The notes under the pieces were generated by a model. That model searched no databases and was not told the DNA's origin. It was given only the letters and a program-made list of their open reading frames with translations. A program made the translations under genes and the position numbers. Below are positions 39,524 through 48,192 of a DNA stretch of 64,000 nucleotides, piece by piece (position 1 is the first letter of the stretch; each line of letters starts with the position of its first letter). The DNA comes from Acidovorax sp. A79 (lineage in GTDB: Bacteria > Pseudomonadota > Gammaproteobacteria > Burkholderiales > Burkholderiaceae_C): NCBI RefSeq assembly GCF_041154505.1, contig NZ_AP028672.1, forward strand, positions 1,873,001-1,937,000, written 5' to 3'.

Positions 39524-41335
39524 ATGCCCTCTTCCCGCACGCCAGAACCCGCCGCCATCCACTACCGCGTCGAGCCCTCGGACCTGTACGCCCATCTCTT
39601 TCGCGTGGCACTGACGATCACCCGTCCCCAGGCCCTGCAGGAGGTCTCGCTGCCGGTCTGGATTCCGGGGAGCTATCTGGTGCGCGAATTCTCCAAGAAC
39701 CTGCAGGAACTCAAGGCCCACCAGGGCAAGCGCGAGGTGGCGCTGATCCAGTTGGACAAGCACCGGTGGCAGGCGGACTGCAGCGTGGACAAACCCCTGG
39801 TGCTGACCTATTGCGTCTGCGCCTACGACACCTCCGTGCGCACGGCCTGGCTCGACACATCCCGGGGCTTTTTCAATGGCACCAGCCTGTGCCTGCGCGT
39901 GCATGGACAGGAAAAGCAACGCCACACCCTCGACATCGCCAGCACGCCCGCCACGGCCGGATGGTCGGTCGCCACCGGGCTTGCCGCGCTCAAGGCCGAC
40001 AAAAAGGGCTTTGGCCTGTATGCCGCCCAAGACTACGACGAGCTGGTCGATTGCCCGGTGGAGATGGGCATGTTCTGGATCGGCCGGTTCACGGCCGGGG
40101 GCATTGCGCACCGCTTTGTGGTGGCCGGGGCGGCGCCATCGTTTGATGGCAAGCGCCTGCTGGCGGACACCCAGAAGATCTGCGAAACCGCGATCCGCTT
40201 CTGGCATGGCGATGGCAAGGCTCCCTTCAGGAGCTACCTGTTCATGCTCAATGCCGTGGGGGACGGCTACGGGGGGCTGGAGCACCGCAACTCGACCGCG
40301 CTCATCTGCGGGCGCCGCGACCTGCCGCGGCTCGGGGAAACACGCGCCGCGGAAGGCTACACCACCCTGCTGGGCCTCATCAGCCATGAGTACTTCCACA
40401 CCTGGAACGTCAAGCGGCTGCGCCCGTCCGAGTTCACCGAGCACGACTACTCGCGGGAGAACTACACGCAGCTGCTCTGGTTCTTCGAGGGCTTCACCAG
40501 CTACTACGATGACCTGCTGCTGCGCCGCGCGGGGCTGATCGATGAGTCCACATACCTGAAGCTCGTCACCAAGACCATCAACCAGGTACTGCAGACCCCC
40601 GGCAGGGCCGTACAGACGGTGGCACAGGCCAGCTTCGATGCCTGGGTCAAGTACTACCGCCAGGACGAGAATACGCCCAACGCGACCGTCAGCTACTACA
40701 CAAAGGGCTCGCTGGTGGCCCTTTGCCTGGACCTCGCCCTGCGCCGCGAAAGCAAGACCAGCCTGGACGAGGTCATGCGCGCGCTCTGGACACGCTGCCA
40801 TGGCGGCCCCATGGCCGAGGACGATCTGCGCGCGGTATTGGAAGAGCTGGCCGGCCGATCCTTTGATGCTGAACTGGCGCAGTGGGTGCACGGCACCACG
40901 GAGCTTCCGCTGACGGAACTGCTGGCGGCCCACGGCGTGCACCTCAAGGCCGAAACACCCCAATGGGCCCAGCGGCTCGGGCTGCGGGTGGGAGAAAGCC
41001 ACAGCGTGCACATCAAGACCGTATTGCGCGGCGGTGCCGCGGAAAAGGCGGGCATGACGCCAGGCGACGAATGGCTGGGCATCGAGGTGAACCAGCAGGG
41101 ATGGCGCATCAGCAAGCTGGAGGACGTGGCGTTCTATGCAGGCACCGAGACGGCATTGACGGCCCTGGTGGCGCGCGATGGCCGCCTGCTGCGCCTGGCG
41201 CTGGAACTCCCGTCCCGGGGCCCGTCCTCCGCGCCCAGAAAAACCGCCCGCGGCCCCGTGCCAGCCCCTGCCGTTCCTGACACGATCAGCCTGTCGGTTG
41301 CCAACGCGGCCGCGGTGGGGCGCTGGCTGAACTGA
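39524..41335 (+). CDS. M61-family metalloprotease (glycyl aminopeptidase-like) with PDZ domain
   Basis: 603 residues without a signal peptide. Three parts are visible: an N-terminal beta domain (IHYRVEPSDLYAHLFRVALTI, PVWIPGSYLVREFSKNL), a central gluzincin domain with zinc motif HEYFH (288-292) in the context SHEYFHTWNVKRLRP and a downstream Glu in WFFEGFTSYYDD, and a C-terminal PDZ domain (HIKTVLRGGAAEKAGMTPGDEWLGI). Members of M61 are aminopeptidases with preference for small residues. The start ATG at 39524 (MPSSRTPEPAAIHY) lies 77 bases after dsbC; the frame is open upstream through that gene. Confidence 0.92.
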   Translation: MPSSRTPEPAAIHYRVEPSDLYAHLFRVALTITRPQALQEVSLPVWIPGSYLVREFSKNLQELKAHQGKREVALIQLDKHRWQADCSVDKPLVLTYCVCAYDTSVRTAWLDTSRGFFNGTSLCLRVHGQEKQRHTLDIASTPATAGWSVATGLAALKADKKGFGLYAAQDYDELVDCPVEMGMFWIGRFTAGGIAHRFVVAGAAPSFDGKRLLADTQKICETAIRFWHGDGKAPFRSYLFMLNAVGDGYGGLEHRNSTALICGRRDLPRLGETRAAEGYTTLLGLISHEYFHTWNVKRLRPSEFTEHDYSRENYTQLLWFFEGFTSYYDDLLLRRAGLIDESTYLKLVTKTINQVLQTPGRAVQTVAQASFDAWVKYYRQDENTPNATVSYYTKGSLVALCLDLALRRESKTSLDEVMRALWTRCHGGPMAEDDLRAVLEELAGRSFDAELAQWVHGTTELPLTELLAAHGVHLKAETPQWAQRLGLRVGESHSVHIKTVLRGGAAEKAGMTPGDEWLGIEVNQQGWRISKLEDVAFYAGTETALTALVARDGRLLRLALELPSRGPSSAPRKTARGPVPAPAVPDTISLSVANAAAVGRWLN

Positions 41336-41440
41336 TTCCCGCTGCGCGGTACGGTGTTCTACCTACCTCCGCGCGCTGCAGCCTCGCTTGGGTATATTCG
41401 TTCACGCCGTCATAACCACCTATAAATCCAGGAGATTTCC

Positions 41441-42220
41441 ATGTCCTACGAAACCATCGAGGTCCGCACCGAGGCGGACAAGGTTGGCATCATCACGCTC
41501 AACCGCCCCAAGCAGCTCAACGCGCTGAATGACCAGCTCATGAACGAACTGGGCACCGCGCTGAAGGCCTTCGACGCGGACGAGAAGATCGGCTGCATCA
41601 TCGTCACGGGAAGCGAAAAGGCGTTCGCGGCGGGCGCGGACATTGGAGCGATGGCGAAGTACAGCTTTGCGGACACCTACAAGGGCGACTACATCACCCG
41701 CAACTGGGAGGCCATCCGGTCCATCCGCAAGCCCGTGATCGCCGCCGTCAGCGGCTTTGCGCTGGGGGGCGGCTGCGAGCTGGCCATGATGTGCGACTTC
41801 ATCATCGCCGCCGACAACGCCCGGTTCGGGCAGCCTGAAATCAAGCTGGGTGTGATCCCTGGCGCGGGCGGCACGCAGCGGCTGCCGCGCGCCGTCGGCA
41901 AGGCCAAGGCCATGGACATGGCCCTGACGGGCCGCATGATGGACGCCGCGGAAGCCGAACGCGCCGGGCTGGTCAGCCGCGTGGTGCCCTACGACAAGCT
42001 CATGGACGAGGCGCTGGGCGCCGCGATCATCATTGCAGGCTTCTCGCAAATCGCCGTGATGGCGGCCAAGGAGTCCGTCAACCGCGCCTTCGAAGGCAGC
42101 CTGTCGGACGGCGTCATGTTCGAGCGCCGCCTCTTCCACGCCCTGTTCTCGACCCAGGACCAGAAGGAAGGCATGGACGCTTTCATGAACAAACGCACAG
42201 CGAACTTCACACACCAATAA
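41441..42220 (+). CDS. Enoyl-CoA hydratase
   Basis: 259-residue crotonase-fold enzyme that adds water to trans-2-enoyl-CoA in beta-oxidation. The oxyanion hole is formed by [12 protein letters not shown] (near 60) and [17 protein letters not shown] (near 104-120). Both catalytic glutamates are present: Glu113 in GGGCELAM and Glu133 in [20 protein letters not shown]. It is a plain hydratase by these residues, close to short-chain/PaaF-like enzymes. It ends just before tRNA-Met, and the tRNA promoter overlaps its last codons. Confidence 0.94.
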   Translation: MSYETIEVRTEADKVGIITLNRPKQLNALNDQLMNELGTALKAFDADEKIGCIIVTGSEKAFAAGADIGAMAKYSFADTYKGDYITRNWEAIRSIRKPVIAAVSGFALGGGCELAMMCDFIIAADNARFGQPEIKLGVIPGAGGTQRLPRAVGKAKAMDMALTGRMMDAAEAERAGLVSRVVPYDKLMDEALGAAIIIAGFSQIAVMAAKESVNRAFEGSLSDGVMFERRLFHALFSTQDQKEGMDAFMNKRTANFTHQ

Positions 42221-42235
42221 TTTTTGTTCTATAAT
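42206..42235 (+). promoter_or_regulatory. Sigma-70 promoter of tRNA-Met
   Basis: -35 TTCACA (42206-42211), 18-base spacer, perfect -10 TATAAT (42230-42235). The -35 box lies within the last codons of the enoyl-CoA hydratase gene. Transcription would start near 42241, a few bases before the tRNA. Confidence 0.8.
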
Positions 42236-42245
42236 CTGGGGCTAC

Positions 42246-42322
42246 GGTCGTATAGCTCAGTTGGTTAGAGCGCAGCATTCATAATGCTGATGTCGGTGGT
42301 TCAAGTCCACCTACGACCACCA
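42246..42322 (+). tRNA. tRNA-Met (anticodon CAU)
   Basis: 77 bases with an encoded CCA end. The acceptor stem is GGTCGTA/TACGACC. The D-arm is GCTC/GAGC, the anticodon stem CAGCA/TGCTG encloses loop TTCATAA with anticodon CAT, and the T-arm is GGTGG/CCACC with TTCAAGT. The fully paired first acceptor pair (G-C) fits an elongator rather than initiator Met tRNA. A CAU anticodon could also mark tRNA-Ile2 modified to lysidine, but the body fits Met. Confidence 0.93.
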
Positions 42323-42327
42323 CATCC

Positions 42328-42361
42328 AACCCACAGTGCGGCAACCCACTGTGGGTTTTTC
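42328..42361 (+). terminator. Rho-independent terminator of tRNA-Met
   Basis: Perfect 11-bp arms AACCCACAGTG (42328-42338) and CACTGTGGGTT (42347-42357), 8-base loop, followed by a T-run. It starts six bases after the tRNA CCA end. Confidence 0.92.
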
Positions 42362-42521
42362 TTTGGTGCCGGGCTTTCGTGTTGCCTGGGCTGGCCCTGA
42401 CAATGCGCAGGCCCCTCCACAGCCGATGGGGTTATTTCCCGCCTCGGACGGTTTGCTGGCTCACGCACCCCCAACGGCAGGTCCGCCCTAGAATTCTCCC
42501 TTCAGCCCCTGGATGTAAACC

Positions 42522-42959
42522 ATGAATCGCTGCACTGTTCCCCACCGCGTTCCCGCACGGAACCTACGCCACCACATCGTCGCCGGGCTCGCTTGCGCCC
42601 TCGTGTACGCCGCTCTGCCCGCCACCGCCCAGGTACAGCCTGGCCTCGGAGGCATGCGCACGTTCCCTGATGCGGCCCTGCGCGGCACCTTGACCCTCAA
42701 TACGGTGTCGGAAGCCACGCTCAACGGCCGCACCATCCGCATGGCACCCGGCATGCGCCTGCTGAGCCCGCAGAACACGCTGGTGATGGCGCACACGGTG
42801 CTGGGCCAGAGCTACAAGGTGAACTACGTCATCGAAAACAGCACCGGCATGCTGATCACCGCCTGGATCCTGACCCAGGGTGAAGCCGAACAACCCCGCA
42901 AGGGCAGTGACACGGTCGAGCGCAACTACCGCGCGGAATCCGACCCCATCAAGAAGTAA
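42522..42959 (+). CDS. Small secreted protein of unknown function
   Basis: 145 residues with a Sec-type signal peptide ([20 protein letters not shown]), probably cleaved after residue 36. The mature part is about 109 residues, includes [29 protein letters not shown] and [20 protein letters not shown], and ends in a charged tail ESDPIKK. No cysteine remains in the mature part. I do not recognise a family; it looks like a conserved periplasmic beta-rich protein of Comamonadaceae. It lies between tRNA-Met and miaB, about 100 bases upstream of miaB, so it may be co-transcribed with it. Confidence 0.8.
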   Translation: MNRCTVPHRVPARNLRHHIVAGLACALVYAALPATAQVQPGLGGMRTFPDAALRGTLTLNTVSEATLNGRTIRMAPGMRLLSPQNTLVMAHTVLGQSYKVNYVIENSTGMLITAWILTQGEAEQPRKGSDTVERNYRAESDPIKK

Positions 42960-43062
42960 CACGGCGGCTGCGCCCTGCGCAACGGCGCAACGGCGCAGCC
43001 GAATGCATGCTTGCGGAGCGCCGGGCGCCCCGCCTTATCCCTTTCCCGATCGCGAGCCCGCC

Positions 43063-44406
43063 ATGGCCAAAAAAGTCTTTATCAAAACCTTCGGCTGCCA
43101 GATGAACGAGTACGACTCGGACAAGATGGCCGACGTGCTCAATGCCGCCCAGGGCTACGAGCCCACGCAGAACGTGGACGAAGCCGACCTCATTCTGTTC
43201 AACACCTGCTCGGTGCGCGAGAAGGCGCAGGAGAAGGTGTTCAGCGACCTGGGCCGCATCAAGCACCTGAAGGCGCGCGGCGTGAAGATCGGCGTGGGCG
43301 GCTGCGTGGCCAGCCAGGAAGGCGCCGAGATCATCAAGCGCGCGCCCTATGTGGACGTGGTGTTCGGCCCGCAGACCCTGCACCGCCTGCCCGAGATGCT
43401 GAACCAGCGCGAACGCCTGGACAAGCCCCAGGTGGACATCAGCTTCCCCGAGATCGAGAAGTTCGACCACCTGCCCCCGGCGCGGGTCGAGGGCGCGAGC
43501 GCCTTTGTCTCCATCATGGAAGGCTGCAGCAAATACTGCAGCTACTGCGTGGTGCCCTACACGCGCGGCGAAGAGGTGAGCCGCCCGTTCGACGATGTGC
43601 TGGTGGAAGTGGCGGGCCTGGCCGACCAGGGCGTGAAGGAAATCACCCTGCTGGGCCAGAACGTGAACGCCTACCTGGGCAAGATGGGGGGCACGGCAGA
43701 GATCGCCGACTTCGCGCTGCTGCTCGAATACGTGTCCGACATCCCGGGCATCGAGCGCATCCGCTACACCACGAGCCACCCCAACGAATTCACGCCCCGC
43801 CTGATCGAGGCCTACGCCAGGCTGCCCAAGCTGGCCAGCCACCTGCACCTGCCCGTGCAGCATGGCAGCGACCGCATCCTGATGGCCATGAAGCGCGGCT
43901 ACACCGCCATGGAATACAAGAGCACGGTGCGCAAGCTGCGCGCCATCCGCCCCGACCTGGCCATGAGCAGCGACTTCATCGTGGGCTTTCCCGGCGAGAC
44001 GGAGGACGATTTCAACAAGATGATGAAGCTCATCGACGACATCCACTTCGACAACAGCTTCAGTTTCATCTTCAGCCCGCGCCCCGGCACGCCCGCCGCC
44101 GGCCTGCACGACGACACGCCGCACGACGTGAAACTGCGCCGCCTGCAACACCTGCAAGGCGTCATCAACGCCAACATCAAATCCATCAGCGAAAGCCGCG
44201 TGGGCTCGGTGCAGCGCATCCTGGTGGAAGGCGCCTCCAAGCGCGACGCCACCGAGCTCATGGGCCGCACCGAATGCAACCGCGTGGTCAACTTTGTGGG
44301 CCAGCCCCGCCTGGTGGGGCAGATGGTGGATGTAACGATCACCGAGGCCAAGGCCTATACGCTGCGCGGCGAAGTGCGCACCCACGAGGCGGCATACGCC
44401 GCCTGA
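43063..44406 (+). CDS. miaB: tRNA-2-methylthio-N6-dimethylallyladenosine synthase
   Basis: Radical-SAM methylthiotransferase acting on i6A37 of tRNAs. The 447-residue protein has the N-terminal UPF0004 domain with [4Fe-4S] ligands Cys12 (TFGCQMN), Cys49 (FNTCSVRE) and Cys81 (VGGCVASQ). The radical-SAM triad is Cys155, Cys159 and Cys162 in [16 protein letters not shown], and a C-terminal TRAM domain contains [12 protein letters not shown]. The ATG at 43063 ([15 protein letters not shown]) is the family start; the frame is open upstream without similarity. Confidence 0.97.
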   Translation: MAKKVFIKTFGCQMNEYDSDKMADVLNAAQGYEPTQNVDEADLILFNTCSVREKAQEKVFSDLGRIKHLKARGVKIGVGGCVASQEGAEIIKRAPYVDVVFGPQTLHRLPEMLNQRERLDKPQVDISFPEIEKFDHLPPARVEGASAFVSIMEGCSKYCSYCVVPYTRGEEVSRPFDDVLVEVAGLADQGVKEITLLGQNVNAYLGKMGGTAEIADFALLLEYVSDIPGIERIRYTTSHPNEFTPRLIEAYARLPKLASHLHLPVQHGSDRILMAMKRGYTAMEYKSTVRKLRAIRPDLAMSSDFIVGFPGETEDDFNKMMKLIDDIHFDNSFSFIFSPRPGTPAAGLHDDTPHDVKLRRLQHLQGVINANIKSISESRVGSVQRILVEGASKRDATELMGRTECNRVVNFVGQPRLVGQMVDVTITEAKAYTLRGEVRTHEAAYAA

Positions 44407-44422
44407 GACGCAGCAGACACCC

Positions 44423-45889
44423 GTGGCAATGCCTGAACACCTGCCACACGCGGATTCGCAGAAGGTCGACGGCCCTCTGCACGGCCTCTCGTTTCAGCAA
44501 CTGCTGCTCCTGGCGTTCCTGCTCATAGCGGGCCTGCTGGGCGTGAGCTCCCTGCGGGCGCTCTATACGCTGGAACAGCTCATGGTGCAAAGCCGCCACG
44601 GCGGCGCGGAGGCAACAGCCCTGAGCACGGCCGCCCAGGCGCTGAACCAGCGTGGGCAGGCGCTGGAGCGCGCGGCCCGCCAGTCCCTGGTGCTGCGGGA
44701 TGCGCCACTGCGCCGCAGCTTCAACGAGATGTCCGTGGAGGCGCTGGCCGTTCTCGACCAACTGCACAAGGGTGGACTCCCCGAAGAGCAGTCCGCGCAA
44801 TGGCTCAGGCATCTGGACGCCGTCAAGGATCTGCTCGATGCCCCGCCAGAGCGGGCGCTGGAGAACGAGCGGCTGGTGGCGGAAGAATTCGTCACGCTGG
44901 AGGCGCTGCACACCACCATTGCGCAATCGGTGCAGGACATCAATGCCCAGCGCAACCGTGAACTGCAGGACCGGGTCGAGGCGAGCCGCCGCAGCGTGAC
45001 CCACCAGGTGGTAGGGGTGATCGTCCTGGCCCTGGTGCTGGCCCTGGCGCTGGGCATCTGGCTCGCCCGCCCCTTCAAGCGGCTCGAAGGCACGATCCGG
45101 CGGCTGGGAGAGAACCAGCTCGAAGCGCCCGTGGTGATCTCGGGCCCCGACGACGTGCGCCGGGTCGGTCAGCAACTGGAATGGCTGCGGCTACGGCTGC
45201 TGGAGCTGGACGCCGACAAGGCCCGCTTTCTTCGCCATGTCTCGCACGAGCTCAAGACCCCCCTGGCCGCGCTGCGGGAAGGCGTGGCGCTGCTGCAGGA
45301 CGGCGTGACCGGCGAGCTCAACGCCGGCCAGCGCGAAGTGACGCAGATCCTGCACCACAACACGCTGGTGCTGCAGGGGGAGATCGAAGCCTTGCTGCGC
45401 TTCAATGCCGCGGCGTTCGAGGCACGCCAGCTGCAGCGGCGCGACACCGATCTGCTTGCGCTGCTGGAGGCCCAGGTGGAGGCCCAGCGCCTGCAATGGC
45501 AGGCCCGTGGCCTGCGCGTGCTGGTGGAGGGACCGGCTGTGTCCCTGCAGATCGATGCCGACAAAATCGCCTCGGCCGTCAGCAACCTGCTGTCCAACGC
45601 CATCCGTTTCTCCCCCAAGGGCGGAACGGTGCGGCTGTCCCTCTCGCGCCACGCCGACCACGTGCGCGTGGATGTCTCCGACCAGGGGCCCGGGGTGGCC
45701 AGCGCCGACCGCGACCGCGTGTTTGAACCCTTTTACCGGGGCATACGCCAGCCCGACGATGCAGTGCGAGGCACCGGCATCGGGCTTTCCATCGTCCACG
45801 AGTACGTTGTTGCCCACGGTGGCCGCGTGCGGCTGGTGGAAGACGGCGTCCACTCCTTTTTTCGCATGGAACTACCACATGCCGCCTAG
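44423..45889 (+). CDS. glrK: GlrK/QseE-type sensor histidine kinase
   Basis: 488-residue inner-membrane kinase. TM1 covers about 24-44 and TM2 about 194-213, with a helical periplasmic sensor between. A HAMP-like linker follows. The phospho-acceptor is His275 in FLRHVSHELKTPLAALREG. The ATPase has N box SNLLSNAIRFSPKGG, G1 DQGPGVASADRDRVFEPFYRG and G2 GTGIGLSIVHEYVVAHGG. The gene order kinase, QseG lipoprotein, sigma-54 regulator is the same as glrK-qseG-glrR in enterobacteria, where the system senses envelope conditions. It starts 16 bases after miaB and overlaps the next gene by 11 bases. Confidence 0.9.
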   Translation: MAMPEHLPHADSQKVDGPLHGLSFQQLLLLAFLLIAGLLGVSSLRALYTLEQLMVQSRHGGAEATALSTAAQALNQRGQALERAARQSLVLRDAPLRRSFNEMSVEALAVLDQLHKGGLPEEQSAQWLRHLDAVKDLLDAPPERALENERLVAEEFVTLEALHTTIAQSVQDINAQRNRELQDRVEASRRSVTHQVVGVIVLALVLALALGIWLARPFKRLEGTIRRLGENQLEAPVVISGPDDVRRVGQQLEWLRLRLLELDADKARFLRHVSHELKTPLAALREGVALLQDGVTGELNAGQREVTQILHHNTLVLQGEIEALLRFNAAAFEARQLQRRDTDLLALLEAQVEAQRLQWQARGLRVLVEGPAVSLQIDADKIASAVSNLLSNAIRFSPKGGTVRLSLSRHADHVRVDVSDQGPGVASADRDRVFEPFYRGIRQPDDAVRGTGIGLSIVHEYVVAHGGRVRLVEDGVHSFFRMELPHAA

Positions 45890-46577
45890 TTATGTCCCTT
45901 GCCGCCCTGCCGGCCAGCAAGCGCTGAATTCCCCTGCATGGATCTTGCCGCTGGCCGCAGCGCTCGTGCTGACGGGCTGCAATGCCACCTCGCCCAAGGC
46001 GGCAGCAGCGGCGGCAGGAGCGCCCGCCCCCGTCGTGGCGGTTGCCGCCCCGGCCCCGGACGCACCGGAGTCCTTCCCGGCGGGCGAGGCCGCGGCCGCC
46101 GGCACAACCCAGGCCGCCGAACCGGTGCTGCAGGTGCTGGCCCAGGCCGACCGGACGCTGCGCATGCCCGCAGCAGAACTGGCCAGGGAAATCGCCCGCC
46201 TCGGCGAGGCGGAAGACGCGACGGCGGAAACCCCGCTTCTCCTGGCTGTTGCGCTTGCGCAGACACGCCAGCCCGTCGATACGGCACGTGCCCTCGGGCT
46301 GGTGCAGCGCGTGATGGGCAACACCGCTGCCGCGGCGCAGCCCCTGCATCCCCTGGCGCGCCTCATGGAGGCACGGCTGCTGCAGCAACGCCGGCTTGAA
46401 GACCAGTTGGAGCGGCAGGCACAACAACTGCGCGATGCACAGCGCCGCAACGACCAGCTCAACGAACGGCTGGAGGCCGTGCGCGCCATCGAACGCAGCC
46501 TGACCACGCGCCCCGCCCCGCTTCCTGCCACACCGGCATCAACCCCGGGCAGCAGCCCGCAGCGCCCGGCCCCCTGA
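45879..46577 (+). CDS. qseG: QseG-like outer-membrane lipoprotein of the GlrKR system
   Basis: 232-residue lipoprotein. The lipobox is LVLTGC with the lipidated Cys34. An Ala/Pro-rich spacer follows, then a helical region (about 80-150) and a strongly predicted coiled coil (about 165-210, with LLQQRRLEDQLERQAQQLR). The C-terminus is Pro-rich. Sequence identity to enterobacterial QseG cannot be judged by eye, but lipidation, coiled coil and position between kinase and regulator all fit. In E. coli QseG interacts with the kinase GlrK. The start ATG (45879) lies inside the kinase gene. Confidence 0.78.
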   Translation: MPPSYVPCRPAGQQALNSPAWILPLAAALVLTGCNATSPKAAAAAAGAPAPVVAVAAPAPDAPESFPAGEAAAAGTTQAAEPVLQVLAQADRTLRMPAAELAREIARLGEAEDATAETPLLLAVALAQTRQPVDTARALGLVQRVMGNTAAAAQPLHPLARLMEARLLQQRRLEDQLERQAQQLRDAQRRNDQLNERLEAVRAIERSLTTRPAPLPATPASTPGSSPQRPAP

Positions 46578-46595
46578 GCTTGCGAGACAACGACC

Positions 46596-48011
46596 ATGGC
46601 AGCCACTCCCCGCCCCTCCCGCGCAACGCCCGCCGCCCGCATTCTTGTGGTGGACGATGACGCCGACATGCTGCGGCTGTTGTCCCTGCGGCTCCATGCC
46701 GCCGGATACGACGTGGTGGCCGTGGGCTCGGCCGAGGCCGCGCTGGCCCAGCTCGACATGGCGCGCCCCCAGCTCGTGCTGAGCGACGTGCGCCTGCCAG
46801 GGCGCGACGGACTCGCGCTGTTCGACGAAGTGCGTGCACGCCACCCCTCGCTGCCGGTCATCCTGCTCACCGCCCACGGCACCATTCCCGATGCGGTGGA
46901 AGCCACGTCGCGCGGGGTGTTCACCTACCTCACCAAGCCCTACGACGGCAAGGAGCTGCTCGAGAAAATCGCCCAGGCCCTGGCGCTCAGCGCCCCTGCG
47001 GTGGCACATGCCCATGCCAACGAGGCATGGCGCGCCGAGATCGTGAGCCGCTCCAACCGCATGACCGACCTGCTGGCCGAAGCCTACATGGTGGCCCAGT
47101 CGGATGCGAGCGTGCTGTTGCTGGGCGACAGCGGCTCGGGCAAGGAACTGCTGGCCCAGGCCATCCACCGCGCCAGCCCCCGTGCGAGCCATCCCTTTGT
47201 GGCGGTCAACTGCGGCGCCATCCCCGAGGCCCTGCTGGAGTCCGAACTGTTTGGCCACGTCAAGGGCGCCTTCACCGACGCGGTGAGCAACCACAAGGGG
47301 TTGTTCCAGGCCGCCGAAGGCGGCACCTTGCTGCTGGACGAGATCGGCGACATGCCCCCCGCACTGCAGGTCAAGCTGCTGCGGGTGCTGCAGGAGCGCG
47401 CGGTGCGCCCCGTGGGGGCCAGCCAGGCGATCCCGATCAACGTGCGCATCATCTCGGCCACGCACCGCGACCTGGAGGCAGCGATGGCCACGGCCCAGTT
47501 CCGTGAAGACCTGTACTACCGCCTGAACGTGGTCACGCTGATGCTGCCCACCCTCGCAGACCGGCGCGAGGACATCGCGCTGCTGGCCAACCACTTTCTG
47601 GACAAGCTGGCGCGCAAGTACGACAAGCGCCTGTCAGGCTTTGCGCCCGAGGCGCTCAAGGCCCTGACCCTGGCCGCCTGGCCCGGCAATGTGCGCCAGC
47701 TCTACAACGTTGTCGAGCAGGTGTGCGCGCTGTCCACCACCCCTCTGGTGCCCCTGACGCTGGTGCAGCGCGCGCTGCGCACGCCGTCCACCCAGGTGCT
47801 GAGCTTTGCCGAAGCCCGGCAACGCTTCGAGCGCGAGTATCTGGTGGGCCTGCTCAAGATGACGGACGGCAACGTGGCCGATGCGGCGCGCCTGGCGCAG
47901 CGCAACCGCACGGAGTTCTACCGGCTGCTGCAAAAACACGCGCTGACCCCCGGAAACTTCAAGAATGACGCCCCGGACAACGACGACGTCGCCGATGGGC
48001 GACACGACTAA
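46596..48011 (+). CDS. glrR: GlrR-type sigma-54-dependent response regulator
   Basis: 471-residue NtrC-family activator. Receiver domain: VDDDADM acidic pocket, phospho-acceptor Asp64 in LVLSDVRLPGRDG, Lys in YLTKPYDGKE. AAA+ domain: Walker A GDSGSGKE (177-184), Walker B GGTLLLDEIGDMP, and the sigma-54 contact loop GAFTDA at 224-229, which is GAFTGA in almost all relatives. A Fis-type DNA-binding helix-turn-helix is at the C-terminus (GNVADAARLAQRNRTEFYRLL). The last segment matches the enterobacterial GlrR pattern closely. It begins 18 bases after qseG. Predicted operators and a sigma-54 promoter lie at and after its 3' end. Confidence 0.9.
   Translation: MAATPRPSRATPAARILVVDDDADMLRLLSLRLHAAGYDVVAVGSAEAALAQLDMARPQLVLSDVRLPGRDGLALFDEVRARHPSLPVILLTAHGTIPDAVEATSRGVFTYLTKPYDGKELLEKIAQALALSAPAVAHAHANEAWRAEIVSRSNRMTDLLAEAYMVAQSDASVLLLGDSGSGKELLAQAIHRASPRASHPFVAVNCGAIPEALLESELFGHVKGAFTDAVSNHKGLFQAAEGGTLLLDEIGDMPPALQVKLLRVLQERAVRPVGASQAIPINVRIISATHRDLEAAMATAQFREDLYYRLNVVTLMLPTLADRREDIALLANHFLDKLARKYDKRLSGFAPEALKALTLAAWPGNVRQLYNVVEQVCALSTTPLVPLTLVQRALRTPSTQVLSFAEARQRFEREYLVGLLKMTDGNVADAARLAQRNRTEFYRLLQKHALTPGNFKNDAPDNDDVADGRHD
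47987..48004. promoter_or_regulatory. Candidate GlrR operator, distal copy
   Basis: CGTC-N10-GACA containing GTCGCC-N4-GGCGAC dyad symmetry. It matches the enterobacterial GlrR pattern TGTC-N10-GACA in 7 of 8 fixed bases. It lies within the last codons of glrR, 67 bases (centre to centre) upstream of the proximal copy. Confidence 0.55.
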
Positions 48012-48021
48012 GTATTTGATT
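48009..48021 (-). promoter_or_regulatory. Candidate IHF site 1
   Basis: The minus strand reads AATCAA-ATAC-TTA, a perfect match to the IHF consensus WATCAANNNNTTR. It overlaps the glrR stop codon and lies between the two candidate GlrR operators. Confidence 0.55.
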
Positions 48022-48053
48022 TATCTGGGTTTTTTAGCAGCGATCCCATTCGC

Positions 48054-48071
48054 TGTCGCCAGATGGCGACA
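48054..48071. promoter_or_regulatory. Candidate GlrR operator, proximal copy
   Basis: TGTCGCCAGATGGCGACA: an 18-base sequence with 8-bp perfect arms and the exact TGTC-N10-GACA pattern described for GlrR in enterobacteria. Its centre is about 130 bases upstream of the predicted sigma-54 transcript start, a normal distance for an enhancer-type activator. Confidence 0.65.
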
Positions 48072-48133
48072 AAAAGACGGCATTTCGGCTCCCATGGCGG
48101 GGTTGCACATCTGCTTACATGCAGTTGATGGCC

Positions 48134-48146
48134 TAAGCATTTGATT
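48134..48146 (-). promoter_or_regulatory. Candidate IHF site 2
   Basis: The minus strand reads AATCAA-ATGC-TTA, again a perfect WATCAANNNNTTR match. It lies between the proximal GlrR operator and the sigma-54 promoter, where a DNA bend would bring activator and polymerase together. The 16-base plus-strand context (CTAAGCATTTGATTTA) is nearly identical to that of site 1. Confidence 0.6.
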
Positions 48147-48165
48147 TAGAACAGTTTTTTCAAGC

Positions 48166-48180
48166 TGGCACAGGGTTTGC
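48166..48180 (+). promoter_or_regulatory. Sigma-54 promoter upstream of opgG
   Basis: TGGCACAGGGTTTGC: -24 element TGGCAC with GG at 48167-48168, -12 element TTGC with GC at 48179-48180, and the required ten bases between GG and GC. All invariant positions match the consensus. Transcription would start near 48192. Confidence 0.8.
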
Positions 48181-48192
48181 CCTAGTTCCGGC

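Noticed and set aside
42246..42322. tRNA-Ile2 (CAU) or initiator tRNA-fMet
   Set aside because: The first acceptor pair is a normal G-C, unlike initiator tRNA, and the body looks like elongator Met; Ile2 cannot be fully excluded.
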